Shown here in pieces: positions 27,690 through 32,785 of a DNA stretch of 32,785 nt. This DNA comes from an uncultured Erysipelotrichaceae bacterium (GTDB lineage Bacteria > Bacillota_I > Bacilli_A > RF39 > UBA660). The DNA lies in the NCBI GenBank assembly GCA_902791625.1, contig CADAWN010000013.1, positions 1 through 32,785 on the forward strand, written 5' to 3'. The translations under genes were made by a program, and so were the position numbers. The notes below the pieces were generated by a model that saw nothing but the letters and a program-made list of their open reading frames with translations, was not told the DNA's origin and made no database searches. Each line of letters opens with the position of its first letter. Position 1 is the stretch's first letter.

Positions 27690-28409
27690 ATGCATATAGA
27701 TTTTATAGAAGCTATTAAAGTTATACCTAGATGTTTAGGTGCGACTATATTTTTATTTTTTATAACTAAGATTATGGGTAGAAAACAAGTATCTGAGTTT
27801 AGTTTATTTGATTATGTTATAGGAATATCAATTGGTAACTTTACTGCAGAAATGACTTTAAATACAGATGTACAATATATTGATGGAATGGTCGCAATTG
27901 CTACTTTTGGACTTCTTTCTATTAGTCTTACTAAACTAATTAATAAAAATATCAAATTAAGGCGTTTTATAATAGGTACACCAACTGTTTTAATAGATAA
28001 TGGTAAAATTATACAAAGTGGCTTAAAAAGAGTTAATATAGGCGTAAATGACCTATTAGAAGAAGCACGTATGGAAGGATATTTTAATATAGATGAAATA
28101 GAGTATGCCATAATGGAAGGAAGTGGTACAATTAGTTTTCTTCCTAAAAGTGAATTTAAAAATGTAACAGTTAATGATTTAGATATAAAGAGAGATAAAT
28201 CATATTTAAGTGCGAATATTATTATAAATGGAGAATATATGGAAGAAGCTATTAAAAAGAGTAATATAACAAAAGAAGAGTTAATAAAAAGACTAAAAAA
28301 AATGAATCTAGATTCTCCAGACTCAATACTCTTATGTACAATTACAAATAATAAACTAAATTTTTATTTTAAAGATCAAGAACCAATAAATGATCTTTTA
28401 CTTGAATAA
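27690..28409 (+). CDS. YetF/DUF421-family membrane protein
   Basis: A 239-residue member of the YetF (DUF421) family. The N-terminal half has about three hydrophobic segments, including the family block GRKQVSEFSLFDYVIGISIGN (split here by the membrane boundary), and a second helix at MVAIATFGLLSI. The C-terminal cytoplasmic half carries PTVLIDNGKI and the LLEEARMEGYFNIDEIEYAIMEGSGTISFLPK block, the YetF domain proper. Bacillus homologues are abundant in sporulating species, and some localise to the spore membrane; the biochemical role is unknown. Its Shine-Dalgarno lies in the arm of a 10-bp hairpin, suggesting folding-dependent translation or coupling to upstream transcription. Confidence 0.88.
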   Translation: MHIDFIEAIKVIPRCLGATIFLFFITKIMGRKQVSEFSLFDYVIGISIGNFTAEMTLNTDVQYIDGMVAIATFGLLSISLTKLINKNIKLRRFIIGTPTVLIDNGKIIQSGLKRVNIGVNDLLEEARMEGYFNIDEIEYAIMEGSGTISFLPKSEFKNVTVNDLDIKRDKSYLSANIIINGEYMEEAIKKSNITKEELIKRLKKMNLDSPDSILLCTITNNKLNFYFKDQEPINDLLLE

Positions 28410-28502
28410 TTAAATAAAATAAAATACTAAAGCTCCAAAAAATCCAAATGCCATAACTGCTACTGAAACGATAGATATAATCTTGATAGTTTTCTTACTC
28501 AT
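28410..28502 (-). CDS. Small membrane peptide, 30 residues
   Basis: A short - strand gene between yetF and spoIIM, not previously named by me. ATG at 28502-28500 is preceded by GAGGTG at 6-nt spacing, the same ribosome binding site type as the large genes here. A TTTACT-17-TATAAT promoter lies just upstream on the same strand (28549-28521). The product starts MSKKTIKIISIVSVAVMAF, that is, three Lys in a short head followed by one hydrophobic helix of about 22 residues with GFFGALV, ending after FYFI. It stops exactly where yetF ends, in the convergent direction. Length and shape fit a small membrane-bound regulator or spore-associated peptide; a toxin of the type I kind is also possible. Function is unknown. 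Confidence 0.6.
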   Translation of the reverse strand: MSKKTIKIISIVSVAVMAFGFFGALVFYFI

Positions 28503-28520
28503 CTTGTTCACCTCTATATA

Positions 28521-28549
28521 ATTATAAAATATTTGTAGTAAAAAGTAAA
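28521..28549 (-). promoter_or_regulatory. Putative promoter of the 30-residue peptide
   Basis: On the - strand: TTTACT (28549-28544), a 17-nt spacer, TATAAT (28526-28521), followed after 6 nt by the GAGGTG ribosome binding site. Confidence 0.6.
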
Positions 28550-28602
28550 TTAAAAGTATAAATAAGTGTCATTAATACCTAATATAATTTACTGGTGATA
28601 AT

Positions 28603-29232
28603 ATGAAAAAGAATAGACTAGTACATTACAAAAATAAAGGTAGAAAGATTACTAAAAGAAAGATATTTATAGGTATTTTAATACTATGTATTATATCTTT
28701 TATTATAGGTATATTATATATGTTATTTTTAAATAAAGATGGTAAACATATAGTAGTAGATACTCTAAAAAATTATTTTGGAAGTTTAGACAAATTAAGT
28801 TATAAACATGAACTTTTTATTAATCTTAAAAATAATATATTTCTAGCAGTTATAATGTGGTTTTTTGGTATATCATTATTTGGTGTTATTTTTGAACTTT
28901 TATATCTAATAGTTAAAAGTTTTACACTTGGTTTTTCTATATGTTCACTTATTTATACATTTAAATTAAAGGGTATTTATATTGGTTTAATATATTTAAT
29001 ACCTAGTATTATTAATTTATGTATATATATAGTTTTAGGATTCTTTGCTTTTAACTTTTCTATATATTTATTTAAGTACTTATTTAAGAATAAAGATTAT
29101 AATTTAAGACTTTTACTTAAGAAATATTTAAAACTACTACTTGTATCAGTAATATTACTTATTATTAGTAGTTTAATTGATACTTTTCTTATACCAAATA
29201 TATTAAAACTTTTTACAAAAACACTTATTTAG
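28603..29232 (+). CDS. spoIIM: Stage II sporulation protein M
   Basis: Membrane protein of the DMP complex (SpoIID/M/P), which drives membrane migration during engulfment by peptidoglycan remodelling. The 209 residues (about 215 in Bacillus) have a basic cytoplasmic head, TM1 at about 22-42, an external segment, then four more helices. The family blocks NNIFLAVIMWFFGISLFGVIF and VKSFTLGFSICSLIY are clear (each quoted across the helix). The start ATG follows ggtgat, with a TATAAT 14 nt before it (28583-28588). mnmA follows after 24 bases and is probably partly co-transcribed. In Bacillus the gene is near xerD, which is not the case here. Confidence 0.88.
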   Translation: MKKNRLVHYKNKGRKITKRKIFIGILILCIISFIIGILYMLFLNKDGKHIVVDTLKNYFGSLDKLSYKHELFINLKNNIFLAVIMWFFGISLFGVIFELLYLIVKSFTLGFSICSLIYTFKLKGIYIGLIYLIPSIINLCIYIVLGFFAFNFSIYLFKYLFKNKDYNLRLLLKKYLKLLLVSVILLIISSLIDTFLIPNILKLFTKTLI

Positions 29233-29256
29233 TTTATAATATAGGTGGTGATTTTT

Positions 29257-30369
29257 ATGAGTAGTAAAACTGTTGTAGTTGGTATGAGTGGAGGAGTAGA
29301 CTCTAGTGTAGCTGCAATTCTATTAAAAGAACAAGGTTACAATGTAGTTGGTCTATTTATGCGTAATTGGGATAGTTCTATTAATAATGATTATTTAGGT
29401 AATCCTAATTTAGATAACGATATATGTCCTCAAGAACAAGATTACAATGATGCTAAAGCTGTGTGTGAAAAAATTGGTATACCACTTCATAGAATTGATT
29501 TTGTAAAAGAGTATTGGGATTATGTATTTAAGTACTTTTTAGATGAATTAAAGAAGGGTAGAACACCTAACCCTGATATTATGTGTAATAAATATATTAA
29601 GTTTGATTACTTTGCTAAAGAAGCTGAAAAACTAGGTGGAGACTATATCGCAACTGGTCACTATGCAAAGATGGAAGATGGTTATTTAAAAAGAAGTCAT
29701 GATCAGAATAAAGACCAAACTTACTTCTTATCTCAAGTGTCTTCCAAGCAACTTAAAAACGTTATATTTCCTCTAGGAGATATAGATAAAACGGAAGTTA
29801 GAAAAATAGCAGAAAAACATGACTTAATAACTGCTAAAAAGAAAGATTCAACTGGAATATGTTTTATAGGTGAAAGAAATTTTAAGAACTTTTTAAAGAA
29901 TTATTTACCTAATCAAACTGGAAATATAGTAAATATTGAAACTAAAGAAGTATTAGGTAAACATATTGGTTTAATGTATTATACAATAGGGCAGAGAAAA
30001 GGTCTTGAAGTAGGTGGAACTAAAGATAAGTTATTTGTAGTAGGAAAAGACTTAGAAAAAAATATTTTATATGTTTGTGAAGGTGAAGATAACGAATACT
30101 TATTATCTGATAGTTGTATAGTTGAAGATGTTAATTTTAACTGTAATTTAAGACCAACTGAAATGACTGCTAAATTTAGATATAGACAACCAGATAACGA
30201 GGTTAGGGTAGAGTACTTAGATGATGGTAACCTATTAGTTAGATATAATAATGTTAAAAGTGTAACACCTGGTCAAGCATGTGTTTTCTATCAAGGAGAT
30301 ATTTGTCTTGGTGGAGGTATTGTAAAAGAAGTTCGTAAAGATGAAAAAAAATTATGGTATCTTCTTTAA
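29257..30369 (+). CDS. mnmA: tRNA-specific 2-thiouridylase MnmA
   Basis: Thiolates the wobble uridine (s2U34) of Lys, Glu and Gln tRNAs, receiving sulfur from an IscS-type desulfurase. The 370 residues begin with the PP-loop GMSGGVDSS (9-17), which binds ATP. The two catalytic Cys are C110 (NPDIMCNKYIKF) and C202 (STGICFIGERNF). The C-terminal part ends with the beta-barrel sequences RYRQP and CVFYQGDICLGGGIV. I chose ATG 29257, not the in-frame GTG at 29245, because ggtggtga then forms the ribosome binding site. A TATAAT (29235-29240) directly after the spoIIM stop could give it its own promoter. Confidence 0.97.
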   Translation: MSSKTVVVGMSGGVDSSVAAILLKEQGYNVVGLFMRNWDSSINNDYLGNPNLDNDICPQEQDYNDAKAVCEKIGIPLHRIDFVKEYWDYVFKYFLDELKKGRTPNPDIMCNKYIKFDYFAKEAEKLGGDYIATGHYAKMEDGYLKRSHDQNKDQTYFLSQVSSKQLKNVIFPLGDIDKTEVRKIAEKHDLITAKKKDSTGICFIGERNFKNFLKNYLPNQTGNIVNIETKEVLGKHIGLMYYTIGQRKGLEVGGTKDKLFVVGKDLEKNILYVCEGEDNEYLLSDSCIVEDVNFNCNLRPTEMTAKFRYRQPDNEVRVEYLDDGNLLVRYNNVKSVTPGQACVFYQGDICLGGGIVKEVRKDEKKLWYLL

Positions 30370-30377
30370 AAGTCAAG

Positions 30378-30391
30378 AAATTTCGAAATTT
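30378..30391. repeat. 14-bp perfect palindrome upstream of the HTH gene
   Basis: aaatttcgaaattt reads the same on both strands. It lies just upstream of the -35 of a strong promoter and may be an operator. Confidence 0.6.
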
Positions 30392-30396
30392 GTCAA

Positions 30397-30422
30397 TTTA
30401 CACTTGACACATTTTGTGTAAA
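30397..30422. repeat. Inverted repeat spanning the -35 region
   Basis: tttacac (30397-30403) and gtgtaaa (30416-30422) form a 7-bp inverted repeat around the -35, with a nested acaca/tgtgt repeat (30407-30411, 30415-30419). A protein bound here would compete with RNA polymerase. Confidence 0.55.
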
Positions 30423-30433
30423 ACTGATAAAAT
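30404..30433 (+). promoter_or_regulatory. Strong sigma-A promoter for the HTH gene
   Basis: Perfect TTGACA (30404-30409), 18-nt spacer, TAAAAT (30428-30433) with TG at 30425-30426 (extended -10). This is one of the two best promoters in the window. Confidence 0.85.
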
Positions 30434-30454
30434 TACTTTAGGAGGGTAGAGAAC

Positions 30455-31219
30455 ATGCAAGAATTATACACATTAATAAATGAATTAGGAATATCAAAGG
30501 TACGCCTAGCTAAATATTTAGGTGTTTCACGTCAAATGTTATACAATTATTTGGCTCTTCCAACACTTGATGAATGGCCAAAAGAAAAATCAGTAAGATT
30601 ACTTAGCTTACTAAATATTAAGAGTAGTGATGAAATTAAAGATATTGATATAAATGGTGATTACATCATAGAAGTTGAAAATAGACTTAATGAAAATGTT
30701 AAAGAAACTAATCATGAAGTATTAGCTGATTTAAAAGGATTTAATAAGAAAGAACAAGAAGTTCTAGCTGATATTATTAATCTATTAAAAGAGAAATTAG
30801 CTGATGATAAAACAAAAGAAACATATTATAGTTATGTATATTTATATCATTTCTTACAATCAATGGAAACTACTGGAGAATTAAAATATATCTTAGCTTA
30901 TATGTCTAAATCACTAGGATTTACTGATCCTAATGAATTTGCATTCAATAAAGATAAACAATTCGTATTTGAAAGTATTATCTTCTCAGCTATGACTTTG
31001 TATAACAATGGTGGATCATCTAAGACAAGACTTGCAGATGCCCACAAACGTTTTGTTGAAGACATTGAACATAAAAAAGAAGAAAAACTAAGTAGAACTC
31101 AAGAGTTAAACACTGCTAAAATTCAAGCTCTAAGAGAACTTGGATATGAACAAATTAATGAAAGTAATGCTAAAGAAGTATTAGAAAAAATAGCAGAAAT
31201 TCAATCAAGAAAAGTATAA
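30455..31219 (+). CDS. HTH (XRE-like) protein of unknown role
   Basis: A 254-residue soluble protein. The N-terminus has a clear helix-turn-helix, ISKVRLAKYLGVSRQMLYNYL (about residues 13-33), in the XRE style, followed by a short segment DEWPKEKSVRLLSLLNI. The rest is helical, without a family signature that I recognise: an all-helical middle (TYYSYVYLYHFLQSMETTGELKYI is split over two helices) and a charged coiled-coil end. The start has an excellent aggagggt ribosome binding site. A near-consensus promoter with palindromes around the -35 precedes it, so autoregulation is plausible. It ends in a terminator. It may be a lineage-specific global regulator, since its expression signals are strong; that is an inference. 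Confidence 0.82.
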   Translation: MQELYTLINELGISKVRLAKYLGVSRQMLYNYLALPTLDEWPKEKSVRLLSLLNIKSSDEIKDIDINGDYIIEVENRLNENVKETNHEVLADLKGFNKKEQEVLADIINLLKEKLADDKTKETYYSYVYLYHFLQSMETTGELKYILAYMSKSLGFTDPNEFAFNKDKQFVFESIIFSAMTLYNNGGSSKTRLADAHKRFVEDIEHKKEEKLSRTQELNTAKIQALRELGYEQINESNAKEVLEKIAEIQSRKV

Positions 31220-31241
31220 GGACCTAAAAAGGTTCTTTTTA
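31219..31241 (+). terminator. Intrinsic terminator after the HTH gene
   Basis: Stem aggacct (31219-31225) / aggttct (31230-31236) with one G-U pair and an aaaa loop, followed by ttttt. Confidence 0.75.
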
Positions 31242-31263
31242 TGATGTTTTATAGGAGATATAT

Positions 31264-32000
31264 ATGAAAAATGGAGAAATAATACAAAGATTAAAAAAAT
31301 GTTATGTAGGAAAAGATTGTTGTCAAACTATGTTTCCATTTGGAGAGAAAGCAACAATTATCTCACCACAAGGAATTATATTTCATCTAGATGATAATGA
31401 TATCATTAATAGTTATTCATTAGATGAAAGAAGAAAACAATTTCCTTATAACAATATACCAATACATTATCAAAAATATATTCCTTATTTTGATACATAT
31501 ATGGGATATGCTAATGAACTAAATAACTGGTAACTGTGTATTTGAAACAGTAGCACTTAAAGATAATGATACTGCTCTAGTAATATCTAAATTATTATAT
31601 CCATCTAATAACGAAAAAATAGCAGATGAGAGAGTAGTAATGAAAGATAAAGATATACTCAAATTAATAAGAAGTAAGAGTGATGAAGATATATATTATA
31701 TTTATGAAGATGGAGATATGGCAGCAGAAATACCTTTTGAACACGATAGTAATAAAACATTTTTTGTTATAAGAATAAAAGATAATAATACTACTATGGA
31801 AGGTTATAGATTTGCACATATTCATGATAATAATTACTATGTTGATAAATATAATAAGTAAATATAAATTAGAAGATATGTCTAATTATAAAATACATAA
31901 AGCAATAGATCCAGAAATATCATTAAAATTAAATCCAAGTATTACAAAAGATGATATCAAAAAAGCAAAGAGAATGGTGAAGAGTCTAAAGAGGTGTTAA
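31264..32000 (+). pseudogene. Broken gene of unknown family, two frameshifts
   Basis: Three reading-frame pieces follow one another and together would make about 244 residues. Piece 1 (31264-31533, after aggagat) starts MKNGEIIQRLKKCYVGKDCC and stops at 31531-31533. The next frame is open from 31523 on (ITGNCVFETVALKDND...) through to 31861. The third runs from about 31850 to 32000 (KYKLEDMSNYKIHKAI...KSLKRC). Both junctions need removal of one base or addition of two. The pieces share codon style, do not overlap significantly and are bounded by a ribosome binding site and a terminator, so they are one former or mis-sequenced gene. I do not recognise the family. The N-terminal part has three Cys within 8 residues (CYVGKDCC). 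If read as separate genes, the pieces 31640-31861 and 31812-32000 lack ribosome binding sites. Confidence 0.7.
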
Positions 32001-32016
32001 CACTTCTTTTTCTTTA
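31989..32016 (+). terminator. Intrinsic terminator after the broken gene
   Basis: Stem aagaggtg (31989-31996) / cacttctt (32001-32008) with one G-U pair and a ttaa loop, then tttctttat. The stop codon of the third piece lies in the loop. Confidence 0.8.
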
Positions 32017-32191
32017 TATAATAATGAAAGAGTAGATATATAGAAATATTAAATTTTATAGAAGTTAACATAATATCAATTATAGGAAATTGCATATTAT
32101 AGTAAATATATATGTTTTTTAGCTAATTATATATATCTAATCAATTACTTTTTATTTTTTAATAACTACTACACTATCTACATTTAAACTA

Positions 32192-32326
32192 AATTAGATA
32201 TATAAATAATCATAAATATAATCTAAATTAATTATAATTAATCAATTATATATAAGTTTATTCTAAGCGATTGAGATTACTTTTTATGGATAATTCATCA
32301 CCTCAATCTAATTTATATATCTAATT
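32192..32326. repeat. 16-bp inverted repeat pair around repeat copy A
   Basis: aattagatatataaat (32192-32207) is perfectly complementary to 32311-32326. The arms are 103 bp apart and enclose the first 49-bp repeat. Both are made of A/T nearly throughout, so chance is possible. Confidence 0.5.
32261..32309. repeat. Diverged 49-bp direct repeat, copy A
   Basis: Matches copy B (32396-32444) at 35 of 49 positions without gaps, with conserved ends (ttctaagc and ctcaatct) and core (atggataatt). Copy A also has an internal inverted repeat gattgag/ctcaatc. Confidence 0.55.
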
Positions 32327-32395
32327 GATATGCATATAGATACTAATTTAATGATTTCAATTGATTATATTAAATTGTTAAAAATTAGCGATTAA

Positions 32396-32444
32396 TTCTA
32401 AGCAATCGAAATAATAAAAGATGGATAATTGTCCATCTCAATCT
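32396..32444. repeat. Diverged 49-bp direct repeat, copy B
   Basis: Second copy, same length as copy A. It differs in having a perfect agatgga/tccatct hairpin (32419-32438) in the core, which on the - strand is followed by a T-rich tract. Confidence 0.55.
32407..32438 (-). terminator. Putative - strand terminator within repeat copy B
   Basis: On the - strand the stem AGATGGA (32438-32432) / TCCATCT (32425-32419) is followed by TTTATTATTT. It could end the transcript that starts near 32717. Confidence 0.45.
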
Positions 32445-32717
32445 CTTAAATTTAATAACAAAATTTATAAATATATATGTATGAATACATATACATATAC
32501 CATATAATAGGGTACCTTCCCCTATTTTTATAAAATATATGAAGTAGGGGGAGTATATACTAATTCTTATCATACTACTCCTTATTAGTATAATAATGAT
32601 TATTCTAATAAAAATAGTACCAACTGCATAAGTCGGTACTAAACCCAAATACTAGGGAATAGTATCTAACACTTAAATTAGATATTCCCTTTTTTATTAT
32701 ATGAAGTTTCCTTCACT
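32408..32717 (-). ncRNA. Candidate structured non-coding RNA, about 310 nt
   Basis: On the - strand a near-consensus promoter (32752-32724) would start an RNA at about 32717-32716. No credible reading frame follows it. The RNA would open with a GTGAAG-GAAA-CTTCAT hairpin (32716-32701) capped by a GNRA loop. Three more stems follow: a 12-bp stem with a 3-nt bulge (32655-32689), a 10-bp stem agtaccgact/agttggtact with one G-U (32640-32616), and a 9-bp G/C-containing stem with one A-C mismatch (32553-32516). A stem plus T tract near 32438-32407 could end it. I find no tmRNA, RNase P, SRP or 6S signature. The + strand alternative is discussed under the terminator at 32655. The strand and ends are inferred. 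Confidence 0.4.
32655..32696 (+). terminator. Strong hairpin with + strand T tract
   Basis: gggaata (bulge gta) tctaa pairs with ttagatattccc (32678-32689), loop of 8, followed on the + strand by six Ts. Read on the + strand it is a good intrinsic terminator, perhaps of an RNA starting after the TATAAT at 32503-32508 (about 185 nt). Read on the - strand it is an internal hairpin of the candidate RNA. Confidence 0.6.
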
Positions 32718-32723
32718 AAATAC

Positions 32724-32752
32724 ATTATAACACATTATCTATTCTTTTTCAA
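32724..32752 (-). promoter_or_regulatory. Near-consensus promoter on the - strand
   Basis: TTGAAA (32752-32747), 17-nt spacer ending in TGT, TATAAT (32729-32724): five of six -35 bases, a perfect -10 and an extended TG. No protein gene follows it on this strand. Confidence 0.75.
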
Positions 32753-32785
32753 TACTACTACTCTTCTCTATTCTAACTCTTCTAA

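Larger units (their letters stand above)
32017..32407. other. AT-rich non-coding stretch with short repeats
   Basis: I see no credible protein gene here. The stretch is extremely AT-rich and carries several copies of short motifs. tatatatctaat occurs at 32130-32141 and 32314-32325, and inverted at 32193-32204. Two diverged 49-bp repeats begin at 32261 and 32396. Confidence 0.7.

Noticed and set aside
32281-32430. Possible DnaA boxes (TTATCCATA and TTATCCATC on the - strand) in the two 49-bp repeats, suggesting a replication origin
   Set aside because: Only two sites, both imperfect, and no dnaA, dnaN or typical origin genes nearby.
32385-32648. 87-codon - strand open frame in the terminal region
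   Set aside because: It starts with TTG, has no ribosome binding site, gives an Ile-rich composition expected from A/T-rich sequence, and runs through several strong stems.
32500-32700. T-box riboswitch or tmRNA
   Set aside because: No T-box sequence, specifier arrangement or downstream aminoacyl-tRNA or amino acid gene; no tRNA-like ends or tag frame for tmRNA.
1-32785. CRISPR arrays, tRNA or rRNA genes, insertion sequences
   Set aside because: I found no regularly spaced repeats, tRNA-like cloverleaf sequences, rRNA segments or transposase genes on either strand.

Overview
The window is strongly AT-rich and almost wall-to-wall coding. Most genes run on the + strand, intergenic gaps are short, and many genes are followed by small stem-loop/T-tract terminators. 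It looks like the chromosome of a low-GC Firmicute (Bacillota), most likely a Bacilli-type lineage. Gene neighbourhoods resemble Bacillus: topA-xerC/codV, comN-secDF-rel-dtd, lepA-hemW, nusB-xseA-xseB. TGA is used as a stop codon (xerC, comN, rel and the lepA-hemW spacer gene all end in TGA), so the code is standard and not the Mycoplasma code. Sporulation genes are present (ylbJ, spoIVB, spoIIM), so the organism probably descends from, or is, an endospore former. The exact taxon is an inference I cannot test here.

Layout. 1-3.8 kb: the 3' part of topA, an unrecognised gene, an XerC/CodV recombinase and a ComN-like regulator. 3.9-8.8 kb: secDF, rel and dtd; both secDF and rel carry a single frameshift as written. 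8.8-13.6 kb: lepA, a two-helix-turn-helix protein, hemW, an HD phosphohydrolase and an unusual-clade thymidylate kinase. 13.6-16.6 kb: a divergent type IV pilus-like locus with a PilB/GspE ATPase on the - strand and two prepilins on the + strand. 16.6-18.6 kb: ylbJ (-) and the YlbL/SepM-like PDZ-Lon protease (+). 18.6-24.4 kb: mutS, nusB, xseA, xseB and a FemAB-type aminoacyltransferase. 24.4-26.7 kb: the primary sigma factor, facing spoIVB. 26.8-30.4 kb: a radical SAM/SPASM protein, a YetF-family membrane protein, a 30-residue membrane peptide on the - strand, spoIIM and mnmA. 30.4-32.0 kb: an HTH protein behind a strong palindrome-rich promoter, then a gene broken by two frameshifts. 32.0-32.8 kb: no convincing protein gene; very AT-rich repeats and a candidate structured RNA on the - strand with its own near-consensus promoter.

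Working together: secDF/comN serve secretion, rel/dtd/lepA/mnmA serve translation and its stress control, mutS/xseAB/topA/xerC serve DNA maintenance, and spoIVB/spoIIM/ylbJ belong to the sporulation programme. The least ordinary items are the terminal RNA-like region, the hairpin that hides the yetF ribosome binding site, the small - strand membrane peptide, the shape of the PilB protein, and the cluster of frameshifts in otherwise conserved genes.
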